Source of the DNA: Metallibacterium scheffleri
GTDB taxonomy: Bacteria; Pseudomonadota; Gammaproteobacteria; Xanthomonadales; Rhodanobacteraceae
Length of the DNA stretch: 64,000 bases
NCBI RefSeq assembly: GCF_002077135.1
Contig: NZ_LDOS01000001.1
Coordinates: 632,219-696,218 of the forward strand
Direction: 5' to 3'
Below are positions 16,823 to 27,804 of this stretch, piece after piece. The notes below the pieces were generated by a model that was not told where the DNA came from, made no database searches, and saw only the letters and a program-made list of their open reading frames with translations. Numbering within the stretch: the first letter of the stretch is position 1; each line of letters begins with the position of its first letter. The position numbers were made by a program, and so were the translations under genes.

Positions 16823-18544
16823 TCATTCCTCGTTGCGCAGCTTCTGCAAGGCGCTCACCGAGAGTTCGGCGACCTGATCGCGGCCATTGCGCTTGGCGCG
16901 GTACAGGGCCAGATCGGCGGCGCGCAGCAACACGTCCAGACGCGCATCCGGGTCGGCCAGCATCACGCTGAATCCCAGGCTCAGGGTGACGTGGCCACGC
17001 GTGCTGCCGCTGTGCGGAATGGCCAGCGCGGCCACGGCGGCGCGCGCGGCTTCGGCCAGTTCCTGGATGTGTCGCCGTTGCGCGGGCAGGATCAAGGCGA
17101 TGAATTCCTCGCCGCCGCTGCGCGCCAAGACGCGCGCATCGCGCTGCAGGCTCGCCTGCAACGCGGTGGCCACGCGACGCAGGCACGCGTCACCGGCGCC
17201 GTGGCCATAGGTGTCGTTGTAGGCCTTGAAATGATCGATGTCGCAGGCGATCGCGGCAACCTCGCCATGCTGTTGCCGAGCCTCAGCCCACAGCGTGTCC
17301 GCCAGCTCGCGCCAGCCGCGGTAGTTGGTCAACCCGGTCAGGGCGTCGGTACGCGCGGATTCGGCCAGCGCATCCACGGCGCGGCGCAGCTCGCGGGTGC
17401 GTTGCTCGATCTCGTGTTCGCGCTCGGCCAGGGTTTCCTCGCGCTGCGCCAGCAACGCCTGGAACAACGCGGCATGCGCCTCCAGCGCGTCGACGATCGG
17501 GCGCAGCTCGCGCGGCGCGGCGCGCAGACCGGGCGGCAGTTCGGCGCTGCCGCTCGGGTCGAACCGCGCCAGTGCATCCGCGAGGGTGTTGACCGGGGCG
17601 AGCAGGCGTCGCGTCGCGCCACGTATCAGCAGACGCAGCGATATCGACACCAGCACCAGCAGCAGGCCGAGCAATCCCAAGGCCAGCAGCCAAGCATGCG
17701 CGAATAGCTGGCGCGGGCCCAGCGCGACCACCTGCCATCCATTCGGCAGCATTTCACGCAAGCCGCGGCGTTCCATCAACGGCCCGGGGTCGACGTCCGC
17801 CACATGATCAACCGGCAGCGCCAGCGCATGCCGCAGGGTGGAATCGTCGTGTGCCGGAACGCCTCGTGTCAGACCCAGCCCCGGACTGGCTGCCACCACA
17901 CGCCCTTGTGCATCGAGCAGGGCCAGTGCGTTTTCAGGCCCAGCCAGTTCGCCCAGGTCGGCCTGCAGCTTGTCTGGATCGAGTACCGCGCCAACGACGC
18001 CCAGCAACCTGCCCTGCGGGTCGTACACCGGCGCGGCGATGCCAACCTGCATGCCCTGGCCGTAGCCATGGCTGTGGAACAGGCCAGTCACCGCGACAGC
18101 GCGGTTGCGCAGCGCGGCGCGGAAATAGTCGCGCTCGGCCAGATTGACGCCCTGCCAGTAGTAACCGCGTCCGGCAGCGTCGTGCTCCGGCGAGGCGACT
18201 AGCACCGCGCCGTCCGCCGCCGCGGCGAACGTGGTCAGCATGCCGGGATACATTTTTTGCAGCAGGCGCAGGCGCGGAGTGAGAGTGGCCACCGAAAAAT
18301 CGCTGCGCAGCGTGGGAACCTCGGCGATGGTGGCGATGGCATCGCGGTGTCGCGCCAGATACCCGCGCAGGGCCAGCTCGGCGCCATCGGCCATGCTGCC
18401 CAGCATGGCCGCGCTATGGCGCGCATCGCTGCGCCCGTACCACGCGCTCAGCGCGAGGCCCAGCAGCAGCGCCGGCAGCAGGGCGAACAGCAGCAGCACC
18501 GCGGCGGCGCGGCGGGCGAGAGATCCGGTTTGGCGGTAGGGCAT
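16823..18544 (-). CDS. Membrane diguanylate cyclase with Cache-type sensor
   Basis: A 573-residue inner-membrane protein. TM1 is at about residues 10-32; a periplasmic Cache-like sensor follows to about 275; TM2 at about 285-308; a HAMP-like segment; a coiled coil (about 365-400); and a C-terminal GGDEF domain with ARSGGEEFIALI. The RxxD inhibitory site is not conserved (RDAR is at the corresponding place), so product inhibition through the I-site is unlikely. It lies in its own minus-strand slot, with no partner gene. Confidence 0.85.
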   Translation of the reverse strand: MPYRQTGSLARRAAAVLLLFALLPALLLGLALSAWYGRSDARHSAAMLGSMADGAELALRGYLARHRDAIATIAEVPTLRSDFSVATLTPRLRLLQKMYPGMLTTFAAAADGAVLVASPEHDAAGRGYYWQGVNLAERDYFRAALRNRAVAVTGLFHSHGYGQGMQVGIAAPVYDPQGRLLGVVGAVLDPDKLQADLGELAGPENALALLDAQGRVVAASPGLGLTRGVPAHDDSTLRHALALPVDHVADVDPGPLMERRGLREMLPNGWQVVALGPRQLFAHAWLLALGLLGLLLVLVSISLRLLIRGATRRLLAPVNTLADALARFDPSGSAELPPGLRAAPRELRPIVDALEAHAALFQALLAQREETLAEREHEIEQRTRELRRAVDALAESARTDALTGLTNYRGWRELADTLWAEARQQHGEVAAIACDIDHFKAYNDTYGHGAGDACLRRVATALQASLQRDARVLARSGGEEFIALILPAQRRHIQELAEAARAAVAALAIPHSGSTRGHVTLSLGFSVMLADPDARLDVLLRAADLALYRAKRNGRDQVAELSVSALQKLRNEE

Positions 18545-18767
18545 GGGACAAGCCTAGCAAGCGAGCCCTGGCGCGCGAATCCAATTTCGCGCAACGCTGA
18601 CCATCCTGCTGTTTTATTCCCTGCTTCCGGCCTGCACCGGCGGCCGCCGGCGGCCGCCAGGGCAAGGCGCGACGGCAATGCCTTCGCCACGCCGGGTTTC
18701 TGCCGGCCGACCTTCGTCGATTGCCACGCCGAACGCAGCGAGGCATCTCGCGTGTCCGGCTTCCGGC

Positions 18768-19634
18768 TCACGCCATCCAGCCGCCCAGCACCAGCAGCGC
18801 GGCCAGAACCAGCCACACCAGCAGCACGCGGTTGAGCAAATGCGCGAGGTCTTCGAGCTCGCCGGCCACGTCGGTGGCGTCCACGGCATAGCCATCGCCG
18901 GCCTCGACATCGGCGTTGACCCCGGCCACGGCGATGGCGGGCAGGAAATCCGGATCGAGTCCCAGCCAGCTGCGGCCCGGCTCGTTGTGCCAGGCGCGCA
19001 GGCTGCCGAGCACGGCATCGAAATTCGACACCAGCGCCATCGCCAGCACCATCAGCAATGCCGCTGGCCATTCCAGTGCTGCGGCCATGCGCCGCGCGAA
19101 ATCCTGCTGCGCGGCGGGCAGCCCGGCGGCATGTCCGGCCGCGCCAGCGGCCAGCCGCGCCAGCCGGTACAACAGCGCGCCACCCGGACCGAGTATGAAG
19201 AACCAGAACAGCACCGCGTAACGACGCCGCAGCGCGGCGTTGATGCCGGCGCCGACCACGCTGGGCGCACTCCATGCCAAGGCGGCATCGCTGCCATCGC
19301 CGAAGTTCTGCAATGCGGTCGCACGCATCTCGCCTTCGGCGGCGTTGAGCAGTTCTTCGAGGTCGGCTTCCAGTTCGCGCGGGCCCAGCGTCCACAGCAG
19401 GGTCACCAGCGCGAACGCCAGCCACAACACGCCCAGCCAGCGGTCCAGCAGCACATAGCTGACCACTCCGGCCAGCGCCGCGGGCAACAGCACCGCGAGC
19501 ACGATGCCCGTGCGCGTGGCGCCCGTGGCGCGCAGCCAGGGTTTCAACCAGCCGAAGCTGCGCAGGTGCAACAGGGTTGGCACGCCGCGCGCCAGGAGCA
19601 GGGCCAGCAGCACGGCAAGCAGCTTCAGCGCCAT
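18768..19634 (-). CDS. ampE: AmpE-like membrane protein
   Basis: A 288-residue polytopic membrane protein with four or five hydrophobic segments (residues 1-15, 45-75, 135-165, 185-205 and the C-terminus). NAALRRRYAVLFWFFILGPGGALLYRL fits the AmpE/CobD-CbiB-like family, where AmpE modulates beta-lactamase signalling alongside AmpD. ampD is not adjacent. The start MALKLLAVLLAL is chosen because AAGGAG is seven bases upstream; a longer frame adds a non-hydrophobic leader. Confidence 0.75.
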   Translation of the reverse strand: MALKLLAVLLALLLARGVPTLLHLRSFGWLKPWLRATGATRTGIVLAVLLPAALAGVVSYVLLDRWLGVLWLAFALVTLLWTLGPRELEADLEELLNAAEGEMRATALQNFGDGSDAALAWSAPSVVGAGINAALRRRYAVLFWFFILGPGGALLYRLARLAAGAAGHAAGLPAAQQDFARRMAAALEWPAALLMVLAMALVSNFDAVLGSLRAWHNEPGRSWLGLDPDFLPAIAVAGVNADVEAGDGYAVDATDVAGELEDLAHLLNRVLLVWLVLAALLVLGGWMA

Positions 19635-19754
19635 GGACACTCCTTGGTATGAGGCGTGATTGTAATCACGCGCCCGGCATCGTGCTGTCAGCGCGGGCAC
19701 GGGCGCATGCACGGGCCGCGATCAGCGCTGACTTGTATCGAATGGCCGCTGCCA

Positions 19755-20663
19755 TCACGGCGCTCGGCGCGTACGCGCCAGCCAGTCCGCGATCAGGTGA
19801 TGGGCCACCGAAAAACGCGGCGGCAGGCTCAGGGTGCCAGCGGCCAGCCCGGCGCGCAGCCCGGCGCGCGTGAACCAGCGCACCTCGGCCAGTTCGCCAT
19901 CGCCCGTCGCCAGCACGCGCGAGACGGCCCGCGCGGTGAAGCCCAGCATCAGCGAGGCCGGGAACGGCCATGGCTGCGAGGAGTGATAGTCGCAGGCGCT
20001 GATCACCGCGCCGGACTCCTCGAACACCTCACGGCGCACGGCATCTTCCAGCGTCTCGCCCGGTTCGACGAAGCCGGCGAGCGTGGAAAAACGTCCCGGC
20101 GGCCAGCCCGGCTTGCGCCCCAGCAGCGCGGCGCCGGCGTGCTCGACCAGCACGATCACCGCCGGATCGGTGCGCGGGAACTGGTTCAGGCCGCACTGCG
20201 CGCAGTGCGCGCGGTGGCCGCCTTGGTCGCGTTGCGTGGCGCCGCCGCAGGCCGGGCACCAGCGACTGGTGTGCTGCCAGTGCGCCAGGGCCGCGGCGTA
20301 GGCGGCGAGCCCGGCCTGGAAGGCATCGGCGGTGGCGGCCAGCGCGCGCAAACCCAGGGCCTGCCCCGGCCCCGGTGGTGGCCGCGCGCTGGCGGTCTGG
20401 AAATACGCGACGCCGCTGTCGTCCAGACCGAGCAGGCTGGCAGGTGCGCGTTGCGCGATATCCAGCGCGGCAGGGCCAAGCAATTGCAGCGCATCGCCCG
20501 CGGGGGTGGCCCACAGCCTGGATTCGGGCAGGGTCAAGACGAAGCGTGTGCGTGCATCGGCCTGCGCCGCAGCCAGCCAGGTCGCATCGTCGCGCAGCGT
20601 GTGGACACGGTCGAGAACCAGCCCGGCATAGGCATTGCGCGCCGAGCGCTGGCTTGCGTTCAC
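19755..20663 (-). CDS. nudC: NAD(H) pyrophosphatase / decapping Nudix hydrolase
   Basis: A 302-residue Nudix enzyme. It has a zinc ribbon (CPACGG ... CAQCG, residues about 139-160), the Nudix box [20 protein letters not shown] followed by SG (about 197-218), and the diagnostic [11 protein letters not shown] downstream, which marks the NADH pyrophosphatase/NAD-decapping subfamily. The start is GTG and overlaps the erpA stop as GTGA, so it is translationally coupled to erpA. Confidence 0.92.
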   Translation of the reverse strand: MNASQRSARNAYAGLVLDRVHTLRDDATWLAAAQADARTRFVLTLPESRLWATPAGDALQLLGPAALDIAQRAPASLLGLDDSGVAYFQTASARPPPGPGQALGLRALAATADAFQAGLAAYAAALAHWQHTSRWCPACGGATQRDQGGHRAHCAQCGLNQFPRTDPAVIVLVEHAGAALLGRKPGWPPGRFSTLAGFVEPGETLEDAVRREVFEESGAVISACDYHSSQPWPFPASLMLGFTARAVSRVLATGDGELAEVRWFTRAGLRAGLAAGTLSLPPRFSVAHHLIADWLARTRRAP

Positions 20664-21028
20664 ACCGAGAACGAGGACCCGCAGCCGCAGGTGGTGCGCG
20701 CGTTGGGGTTGCGGATCACGAATTGCGCGCCGTTGAGGTTTTCGCGGTAGTCGATCTCGGCCCCGGCGAGGTATTGCAGCGACAGCGGATCGACCAGCAG
20801 GGCGACACCGTCGCGCTCCAGCACGTAGTCATCGTCGGATTGCTGCTCGTCGAAACTGAAACCGTACTGGAAACCCGAGCAGCCACCACCGGAGATGTAC
20901 ACGCGCAACTTGAGCGCGAGGTTGCCCTCTTCGGTGATCAACTCGCGCACTTTCTGCGCGGCCGCCGCGGTGAAGTCCAGCGGGTGCTCGGCGCTGCGGT
21001 AGTCAGGCGTGGCGATGGCGATATCCAT
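20660..21028 (-). CDS. erpA: Iron-sulfur cluster insertion protein ErpA
   Basis: A 122-residue A-type Fe-S carrier that delivers clusters to target proteins. The three conserved Cys are present: [11 protein letters not shown] and [11 protein letters not shown] at the C-terminus. [12 protein letters not shown] is taken as the start; an upstream in-frame ATG at 21037 would add three residues. It overlaps nudC by 4 bp and lies 32 bp after the bactofilin stop on the same strand. Confidence 0.93.
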   Translation of the reverse strand: MDIAIATPDYRSAEHPLDFTAAAAQKVRELITEEGNLALKLRVYISGGGCSGFQYGFSFDEQQSDDDYVLERDGVALLVDPLSLQYLAGAEIDYRENLNGAQFVIRNPNARTTCGCGSSFSV

Positions 21029-21060
21029 GATCAGCATGCTTGGGGGCGGAGGCGCCGGGT

Positions 21061-21459
21061 TCAAGCCTCGGCCGCATCGGGTGCGGCCAGGCGTTTGGGT
21101 GCATCGGCATCGTGCAGCATACGCCCATTGACCTGGGCGCCGGCGGCCATCTCCAGGCTGCAGTAGCGCACATCGCCCTCGACCCGCGCCGCAGCCGCCA
21201 GCTGCAGATGCTGCGTGGCGTGGATATCGCCGCGCAGCGTGCCGTTGATCACCGCCTGTGGCGCCAGCACGCCGCCTTCGATCACGCCCCCGGCGCTGAG
21301 CGTGAACAGCGCTTCACCATCGCCACGCACGTTGCCGATCACACATCCGCACACATGCAGCGTGCCGCTGAAGGTGATGTCGCCGTGCACGGTCGTGTCG
21401 GCCGCAATCAGGCTGGTCGCGCCGCCGCCGGCGCGGTCTTTACGGGTTTTGCGGAACAT
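21061..21459 (-). CDS. Bactofilin (polymer-forming protein)
   Basis: A 132-residue protein with a short basic N-terminus ([12 protein letters not shown]) and a central bactofilin beta-helix (about 17-115) built from short hydrophobic repeats such as [20 protein letters not shown] and [17 protein letters not shown]. Bactofilins form membrane-associated filaments that place cell-wall enzymes. AAGGAT is seven bases before the ATG. The gene starts inside the last 20 bp of the DUF6776-like gene, so the two are coupled. Confidence 0.88.
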   Translation of the reverse strand: MFRKTRKDRAGGGATSLIAADTTVHGDITFSGTLHVCGCVIGNVRGDGEALFTLSAGGVIEGGVLAPQAVINGTLRGDIHATQHLQLAAAARVEGDVRYCSLEMAAGAQVNGRMLHDADAPKRLAAPDAAEA

Positions 21460-22180
21460 GGATCGTATCCTTGCCGGCCAGCGTGCCGGCCCAGGCCAGA
21501 TCACGCGTGAACGCGGCACCACCCGCGGGCTTGAGGGTGACATGGATGCGCGCCGGCACGAACCCCGGCGGTAGCACGAGCATGCCATGCACTTGCTGGA
21601 AATACTTGAAGGCAAACGGCAGTCCGTCACGCTGCCGCGCATCCGCCAGTTGCGCCCAGGCGCAGCGCGCCGCGCGACCGCCCTGCACGCCCTGTAGCGT
21701 CAGGGTCATCAGGCCATGCACGGGGTTGCTGTCGCGCGCGGTCTGCAGCAGGGTCACGGTGAAGGTATAGCCGCGCGTCCCGGCCACCGGGCTCAGCGTC
21801 AGTGCGGCCACGCCCAAGCCCGGCGCCTGTTCGTCGCCGCCGATCAGGCGTGTGTAGAAAGCCAGATCGGCGCGCAGACTTTCGATTTCGGCGCCGCGAT
21901 CGGACAGCGTGCGGCGCAGCGCATCAGTGGCCACGCGCATCACCTGGCGGTCGCGTTGCACGATGGCCAGCTGCTGCTTCAACGCCTGGATTTCATCTTG
22001 CGCCGCCGCGGATGCGGCCTGCCCCGGCGCGGCGGCACCGCGCCCGGCGCTCCAGCGCCCCAGCGTGAAGCTGGCGCCCAGCAGCAGCAGCAGCGCCAGC
22101 AGCACGGCCACGACACGACGCTCATGGCTGCCGGGCAGGCGCGGGCGTACGCTGTAATCGGGTGGCGGCGTGACCGGCAT
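21440..22180 (-). CDS. Membrane-anchored coiled-coil protein, DUF6776-like
   Basis: A 246-residue protein with one N-terminal membrane helix (VVAVLLALLLLLGASFTLG), a coiled coil (about 55-100, EIQALKQQLAIVQRDRQVM), and a C-terminal beta-rich domain (GYTFTVTLLQTARDSNPVHG). This arrangement next to a bactofilin is typical of DUF6776 proteins in this order. Its role is unknown; a partnership with bactofilin in envelope organisation is an inference from the overlap. Confidence 0.7.
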   Translation of the reverse strand: MPVTPPPDYSVRPRLPGSHERRVVAVLLALLLLLGASFTLGRWSAGRGAAAPGQAASAAAQDEIQALKQQLAIVQRDRQVMRVATDALRRTLSDRGAEIESLRADLAFYTRLIGGDEQAPGLGVAALTLSPVAGTRGYTFTVTLLQTARDSNPVHGLMTLTLQGVQGGRAARCAWAQLADARQRDGLPFAFKYFQQVHGMLVLPPGFVPARIHVTLKPAGGAAFTRDLAWAGTLAGKDTIHVPQNP

Positions 22181-22312
22181 CGCGGCAACCAGGGGCCGTA
22201 GTGAGGAGTGGCCGCGATGGTGCCATGACGAAAGTTTGCAATTTGTAAGCCACGTCACGACACGGCTCGCGCGGTCTGCTGTAGCTATACTCGGCCCTCG
22301 CGGAGTGACCCC

Positions 22313-22729
22313 ATGCTTTGGCTGAAAGCGTTTCACATCATCTTCGTGGTGACCTGGTTCGCGGGTCTGTTTTACTTGCCGCGATTGTTCGTGTACCACG
22401 CCGAGGCGACCGAGCCGGTGGTGCGCGAACGCCTCAAGGTGATGGAACGCAAGCTGATGATCATGACCCACATTGGCGGCGCGCTGGCGGTGGCGTTCGG
22501 CATCGCCATGCTGGTCATGGATCCGGGTTTTCTGCGGTTTCCGTGGATGCACGTCAAGCTCACCCTGGTGGCGCTGTTGATCGCCTACCACTTCGGCTTG
22601 CTGCATCTGAAAAACCGGTTTGCGCGCGACGCATGCGACTGGAGCAGCAAGCGCCTGCGCTGGTTCAACGAAGTTCCGTCGCTCTTGTTGGTTGCAATCG
22701 TCTTCCTGGTGGTGGTCAAGCCGTTCTGA
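22313..22729 (+). CDS. hemJ: Protoporphyrinogen IX oxidase HemJ
   Basis: A 138-residue four-helix membrane protein of the HemJ/UPF0093 family that oxidises protoporphyrinogen IX in haem synthesis. The N-terminal LKAFHIIFVVTWFAGLFYLPRLFVYH with its conserved His, and MHVKLTLVALLIAYHFGL with a conserved Lys, are diagnostic. CGGAGTGACCCC precedes the ATG. A TATACT hexamer at 22286-22291 may be the -10 element. Confidence 0.9.
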   Translation: MLWLKAFHIIFVVTWFAGLFYLPRLFVYHAEATEPVVRERLKVMERKLMIMTHIGGALAVAFGIAMLVMDPGFLRFPWMHVKLTLVALLIAYHFGLLHLKNRFARDACDWSSKRLRWFNEVPSLLLVAIVFLVVVKPF

Positions 22730-22774
22730 GGACCACGCCGGGCATGGACGCATGGGGACGCAAAGGGGACAGGC

Positions 22775-25378
22775 ATGAAGGTTACCGAGCAGCAGATTCG
22801 CAGCGAGGAGCTGAAGGGCGCCTTTTTGCGTCATCTGCCGCAGCGCATGAAGATCCTGTTGCGTCGCGCCGAGCGTCAGCGCCGCGAGGGCTGGGACGTC
22901 AACGCGCTGTATCTGCTGGAAACCGAGTTCGCGCGTCTCGCCGAGGCCGCCGGCCGTTATGGTCTGCCCGAACAGGCGGCACCGCTGCAGGCGCTGGCCG
23001 AATCGCTGCAACCCTTCGTGCTGGGCAGCACGCTGCCGGATGCAGCCGCCAACGACGCCATTGCGCAGGCGCTGGAGGCCTTGCAGGCCCCCATGGGCCA
23101 AGTGGCCATGCTGGAGCTCGCCGCGCGCGCCGAGGCCGCGCCGAGTGCGCCGCCGCCGCGGGCCGAAACCCCCGCCGACCCTGCCGGTTACGCGCAAATG
23201 GAAACCCCGCCGCCCGGTTATTGGCGCGAACTGGGCATTGCCGATCCCGAACCGCCCGCGCCCGCCGCCGCCCTGATCACCGATTCCGCTGGCATGCCCC
23301 TGCCGGCTGCCGCCGCCGTGGACATCGCCGCCACGGCGTCGGCCGCGCCCGCGCCCGCCGCGCTGGCGGTCGCGCCCCGAGTTTTGCTGCTGGGCGCCGA
23401 CGCGGTGCTGCACGATCTGGCGCTGCACTTCGAGCAGGACGGGCACGCGGTGGCCGAAGTCGACAGCGTCGAGCGCATGATCATGGCGCTGGGCGACGCT
23501 GCGCCACCGCGGCTGCTGGTGGTCGGCGCGCGCGCACTGGCGGCGCTGCCGCTGCTGGCCCCGGCGCTGCGCCACGCCCGCGTCGAGGCCGGACACCGCA
23601 TCGCGCTGCTGGCCATTCTCGAGCACGATGATCTGGGTGCACGCCTCGAAGCGCTGCGCGCCGGTGCCGATCACGCCCTGCCGCGCACCCTGGGCCTGCA
23701 CGCGTTGCTGGCGCAGGCCGAGCCGCTGCTCAAGGACGAACTCGACGACGCGCCCTATCGCGTGCTGGTGGTCGACGACGACGCCGCCCAGGCCGCTTTC
23801 GCCGAAACCGTGTTGCGCAGGGCCGGCATGCAGACCCGCACGGTGGTCGAGCCGCTGGCGACGCTGGATGAGCTGGAGCGCTTCCAGCCCGATCTGATCC
23901 TGATGGACATCAACATGCCTGGCGCCGACGGCTTCGAGTTGACCGCGCTGATCCGCGAGCGCGAGGCCTTCGTGGCCACGCCCATCGTGTTTCTATCCGG
24001 TGATCCGGACACCGATCGCCAGTTCGCCGCGCTGGATGCGGGTGGTGATGATTTCATCGCCAAGCCGGTGCGGCCCAGGCACCTGATCGCTGCGGTCGGC
24101 AATCGCGTGCGGCGCGCGCGCGCCGCCACGCAACGCGGTCCGCGTGCGCTTGGCGGCAGCGGGGCGTTGGTCGATCGCGGCGTACTGTTCGATCGCATCG
24201 CGCGTCAACTGGCCGCGCGCACCGGCGTCACGCCCGGCGGCGGCCTGCTGCTGATCGAGTTGAACGACGCGCCGCGCCTGCGCGAGCGCCTTGGCCTCGG
24301 CGGTTTCGATCGCCTGCTGCAGCAATTCGCCACGTGGGTGGCTGAGCAGACCCTGCCGCGCGAGGTGCTGGCGCCATTCGGGCCCAGCGCCATTCTGCTG
24401 TTCGCGCCACAACGCGGCGAGGCCGCGCTGGCCGCCTTCGCCGAGGATCTTGCCGCGCGCATCGGCCAGGAGCGCTTCGAGATGGCCCGCGCGGTGCCGC
24501 TGGCGTTCAGTGCCGGGGTTTGCGGCATGGGCGCTGGCGCTGATCCGATGGCCTTGCTCGGCGCCTGCGAGCGTGCGCTGGAAAACGCGCGCCGGCAGGG
24601 CGTGAACGTCGCGCGCCACGCCGCGCAGGCATCGGGTCAACAAACCCTTGCCGCGCTCGTGCGCAGCGCATTGGCCGAGGACACCTTGAGCTTGGCGTTC
24701 CAGCCGCTGGTGCCGATCGCCGGCATGGCCGCTGCGCCGCGCTACCAGGCATTGCTGCGCCTGCGCGATGCGCGCGGCAGCGAGCACGCCGCCGCCGCTC
24801 TGCTGCCTGCCGCCGCCGCCGCTGGTCTGCTGCCGGCGCTGGATGTCTGGGTGCTCAAGCGCGCACTGGTGGTGCTGGCCGCGCGGCGCAAGCTGGGTAC
24901 GGCGCTGATGTTGTTCGTCAGCCAGAGTTTCGAGGTGTTCGAAGAGGTCTGGCGCGATGGCAGTCTGGCGCAGGCGCTGGCTGCCGCCGCGCTGCCGGCG
25001 TCCAGCCTGGTGCTGGAATACCGTTGCGAGGCATTGCTCGGCGATTACCCCGACGCCGCGCGCCGTTTCGCGGATCTGCATGCGCGCGGCCTCGCGGTGG
25101 CGGTGGCCGGGGTCAGTGCGCAGACCCTGGCGCAGCCGGGCTTCAACGATCTGCCGCTGGATTTCCTCAAGCTGGCGCCCGAGCTGGCGCGCGACGGTCA
25201 GGCGCGTGCCGTGGTCGCCGCCGGACATGCGCGCGGCGCACTGGTCATTGCCCCGCGCGTGCATGATGCAAGTACCGCCGCGGCGTTCTACGCTGCCGGT
25301 GCCGACCTCTTGCAGGGCAACTTCGTGCAGGAAGCCGGCGCGCAACTCGATTACGATTTTGTCAGCAACACTGCCTGA
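22775..25378 (+). CDS. Response regulator with degenerate GGDEF and EAL domains
   Basis: An 867-residue protein. A helical N-terminus (1-115) precedes a Pro/Ala-rich linker, a pseudo-receiver (about 205-325, no phospho-Asp motif), a true receiver (about 328-445, [10 protein letters not shown], phospho-Asp378 in [15 protein letters not shown], and Lys in FIAKPV), a degenerate GGDEF (FGPSAILLF in place of the signature), and a degenerate EAL (no EAL motif, LQGNFVQ kept). Both enzymatic sites look dead, so it may bind c-di-GMP or act by protein contact. It is followed at 1 bp by the hybrid kinase, its likely phosphodonor. Confidence 0.8.
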   Translation: MKVTEQQIRSEELKGAFLRHLPQRMKILLRRAERQRREGWDVNALYLLETEFARLAEAAGRYGLPEQAAPLQALAESLQPFVLGSTLPDAAANDAIAQALEALQAPMGQVAMLELAARAEAAPSAPPPRAETPADPAGYAQMETPPPGYWRELGIADPEPPAPAAALITDSAGMPLPAAAAVDIAATASAAPAPAALAVAPRVLLLGADAVLHDLALHFEQDGHAVAEVDSVERMIMALGDAAPPRLLVVGARALAALPLLAPALRHARVEAGHRIALLAILEHDDLGARLEALRAGADHALPRTLGLHALLAQAEPLLKDELDDAPYRVLVVDDDAAQAAFAETVLRRAGMQTRTVVEPLATLDELERFQPDLILMDINMPGADGFELTALIREREAFVATPIVFLSGDPDTDRQFAALDAGGDDFIAKPVRPRHLIAAVGNRVRRARAATQRGPRALGGSGALVDRGVLFDRIARQLAARTGVTPGGGLLLIELNDAPRLRERLGLGGFDRLLQQFATWVAEQTLPREVLAPFGPSAILLFAPQRGEAALAAFAEDLAARIGQERFEMARAVPLAFSAGVCGMGAGADPMALLGACERALENARRQGVNVARHAAQASGQQTLAALVRSALAEDTLSLAFQPLVPIAGMAAAPRYQALLRLRDARGSEHAAAALLPAAAAAGLLPALDVWVLKRALVVLAARRKLGTALMLFVSQSFEVFEEVWRDGSLAQALAAAALPASSLVLEYRCEALLGDYPDAARRFADLHARGLAVAVAGVSAQTLAQPGFNDLPLDFLKLAPELARDGQARAVVAAGHARGALVIAPRVHDASTAAAFYAAGADLLQGNFVQEAGAQLDYDFVSNTA

Positions 25379-25379
25379 G

Positions 25380-27782
25380 ATGAGCCGCATGTCCGCCATG
25401 CCCCGTGATCGTACTGCCACCGCCCTGCTCGTCGGCAGCCTGGTGCTGTTGGCCGCATTGGTCGTGCTGGCCCTGTGGCAGATGGTGCTGCCGTGGAAGC
25501 TGGTGCTGGCCGCCGCCGCGCTGCTGGCCGCTGTGTTGGCCGTGCTGTCCTGGTTGCGTCTGGCGCGGCACTGGGGCGAGGCGGAAGCATTGCTGGTGCC
25601 GCCGGCGCCGACGCCCAACGCCACGCGCACGATCATTCTGGAGAAAGAGCTGTCGGCACTGCAGGGCATGCAGAAGGAACTGGTCACCGCCAAGCGCGCG
25701 GCCGAGGCCGCGACGCTGGCCAAGAGCGAATTCCTGGCCACCATGAGCCACGAGATCCGTACCCCGCTCAATGGCATTCTGCCGCTGCTGGACATCGTGC
25801 TGGGCGGGCAACTCAACGCCGACCAGCGCGATTACGTCGCCACCGCGCAGCGCTCGGCGCAGGAGCTGCTGCGCATCGTCGACGACATCCTCGACTACTC
25901 CAAGGTCGAAGCCGGCAAGCTCGAACTGGAGAACGTCACGCTCAACCTGCGCGACCTGCTCGACAGCGTGCAGGCGCTGATGGACAAGGCCGCTGAATCC
26001 AAGCGCCTCAGTCTGCGCCTGAGCGTGGATGAGGATGTGCGCACGTTGCTGCGCGGCGATCCGGTGCGCATCCGCCAGGTGCTCAGCAACCTGGTCGGCA
26101 ATGGGCTCAAGTTCACCGAACGTGGCGGCGTATCGGTGCGCGTCAGCAAGCGCGCGGAAACGCCCACCCACGAGGAGCTGGTGTTCGCAGTGCGCGATAC
26201 CGGCATCGGTATCACGCCGGAGGCCGCCGCGCGGCTGTTCCAGCCCTTCACCCAGGCCGAAAGCAGCACCACGCGCCGCTACGGCGGCACCGGCCTCGGC
26301 CTGACCATCTGCAAGAAACTGGTCGAGCTGATGGGCGGCAAGATCGGCCTGCGCTCCGAGCCGGGCAAGGGCTCGGTGTTCTGGTTCAGCCTGCCGCTGG
26401 CCAAACTCCCGGGCGAGGTCGCGCAAGGCCGGCTCAGCCTGCAGGGTGTGCGCGGTCTGTACGTCGGCAGCCAGCGTGGCTACGAGAAGCTCAACCCGCT
26501 GCTGGCCGGGCTGGGCCTGCAGGTGGAATTTCTGCCGCAGCCGGCCGAGGCACTGGCGCGGCTGCGCCGTTCCGCGCCGCTGGGACGCAGCTTCGGCCAC
26601 GAATTGCTGGTCGCGGAAATGGGCGGCGCGCCGGGCGAGACGCAAAATCTGGTGCGCAACGTGTTGCGCGAGCCGACCCTCGAACGCGTGCGCATCCTGT
26701 TGCCCGGCGCACCTGCCGAGGCCGGCGGTCCGCGCCTTGGCGTGCTGCCGCGCGAACCTGATGAGTCCGCATTGCGCGCCGCGCTGGAAAGCCTGTTCGC
26801 GCTGAGTTCGCACACACGTCCGCAGCCATTGATCGCGCGCGCCACGACACCGCCGGCGCGCGCACCCGCGGCGGCCACCGCCAACGAGCTGGAGCCGCCG
26901 CTGCGTGGGCGCGTTCTGCTGGTCGAGGATCACCCCGTGAACCAGCAGGTGGCGACCAAGCTGCTGTCACGCTTGGGTCTGGAAGTGGTGCAGGCCAACC
27001 ACGGCAGCGAAGCACTGGATCTGCTCGGCAAGGGCGTGTTCGATCTGGTGCTGATGGATTGCCAGATGCCGATCATGGACGGCTATGCGGCCACGCGCGA
27101 GCTGCGCCGTCGCGAAGCCCTGGTCAACTCCGCGCGCATGCCGGTGATCGCCATGACCGCGCACGCCATGGCTGGCGATCGCGAGAAATGCCTGGACAGC
27201 GGCATGGATGATTACCTGTCCAAGCCGCTCGACCGCGCGCTGCTGGCGCGTACCCTCAAGCAGTGGTTGCCGAGCACGCCCGTGGAGGAGGCCATTCCGG
27301 TCGCACCGGCGCCTGTCGCGCCCGATCCAGGTCAGGTGCTGCGCGTTGCCGCGCGCGCCGCGGCGGCGCCCAGCCGCATCACCCCGCCGCCGCTGCGGCC
27401 CAGTTTCGCGCCGCCCGCGCCGCCGCCAGTCGCCAGTGGCGATCTGCTTGACGAGGAAGTGCTGCGCGACCTCGAAGACATCATGGGCGACGAGCTCAAG
27501 CCGCTGGTCACGGTGTTCCTCGGCGACAGTCCGAAACGCATCGCCATGCTCGAACAATCCGCCGCGCAAAACGACATCAATGGCCTTTCGCAGCAGGCGC
27601 ACGCGCTGAAATCGGCCAGCGCCAACCTCGGGGCCAAGCGCATGTCGGCCGAGGCCAAGACGCTGGAACTGGCCGCGCGCGCTGGCCAAGTCGACAATCC
27701 GGTGGCACGCGTCGCGCAGCTCAAGGCAATGTATCTGGCCACTGCCGATGCTCTGCGCGAACGCTTCGGCGTACGTGCCTGA
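25380..27782 (+). CDS. Hybrid histidine kinase (HisKA-HATPase-REC-Hpt)
   Basis: An 800-residue inner-membrane sensor kinase. Two membrane helices (about 15-65) are separated by almost no periplasmic loop. HisKA has the H-box [14 protein letters not shown] (His124), followed by an HATPase ([24 protein letters not shown]), a degenerate middle region, a receiver ([25 protein letters not shown]) and a C-terminal Hpt ([13 protein letters not shown], His741). This BarA/RpfC-like phosphorelay layout would pass phosphate to the upstream response regulator. The first ATG after that gene's stop was taken; ATGs at 25389 and 25398 are alternatives. Confidence 0.88.
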   Translation: MSRMSAMPRDRTATALLVGSLVLLAALVVLALWQMVLPWKLVLAAAALLAAVLAVLSWLRLARHWGEAEALLVPPAPTPNATRTIILEKELSALQGMQKELVTAKRAAEAATLAKSEFLATMSHEIRTPLNGILPLLDIVLGGQLNADQRDYVATAQRSAQELLRIVDDILDYSKVEAGKLELENVTLNLRDLLDSVQALMDKAAESKRLSLRLSVDEDVRTLLRGDPVRIRQVLSNLVGNGLKFTERGGVSVRVSKRAETPTHEELVFAVRDTGIGITPEAAARLFQPFTQAESSTTRRYGGTGLGLTICKKLVELMGGKIGLRSEPGKGSVFWFSLPLAKLPGEVAQGRLSLQGVRGLYVGSQRGYEKLNPLLAGLGLQVEFLPQPAEALARLRRSAPLGRSFGHELLVAEMGGAPGETQNLVRNVLREPTLERVRILLPGAPAEAGGPRLGVLPREPDESALRAALESLFALSSHTRPQPLIARATTPPARAPAAATANELEPPLRGRVLLVEDHPVNQQVATKLLSRLGLEVVQANHGSEALDLLGKGVFDLVLMDCQMPIMDGYAATRELRRREALVNSARMPVIAMTAHAMAGDREKCLDSGMDDYLSKPLDRALLARTLKQWLPSTPVEEAIPVAPAPVAPDPGQVLRVAARAAAAPSRITPPPLRPSFAPPAPPPVASGDLLDEEVLRDLEDIMGDELKPLVTVFLGDSPKRIAMLEQSAAQNDINGLSQQAHALKSASANLGAKRMSAEAKTLELAARAGQVDNPVARVAQLKAMYLATADALRERFGVRA

Positions 27783-27798
27783 CAGAGCCGCGTCAGGC
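27777..27798. terminator. Possible bidirectional hairpin between kinase and rppH
   Basis: GCCTGAC and GTCAGGC form a 7-bp stem around an 8-nt loop. The hairpin overlaps the kinase stop codon and lies seven bases from the convergent rppH stop. No T-run is present. Confidence 0.35.
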
Positions 27799-27804
27799 GC
27801 TGAT

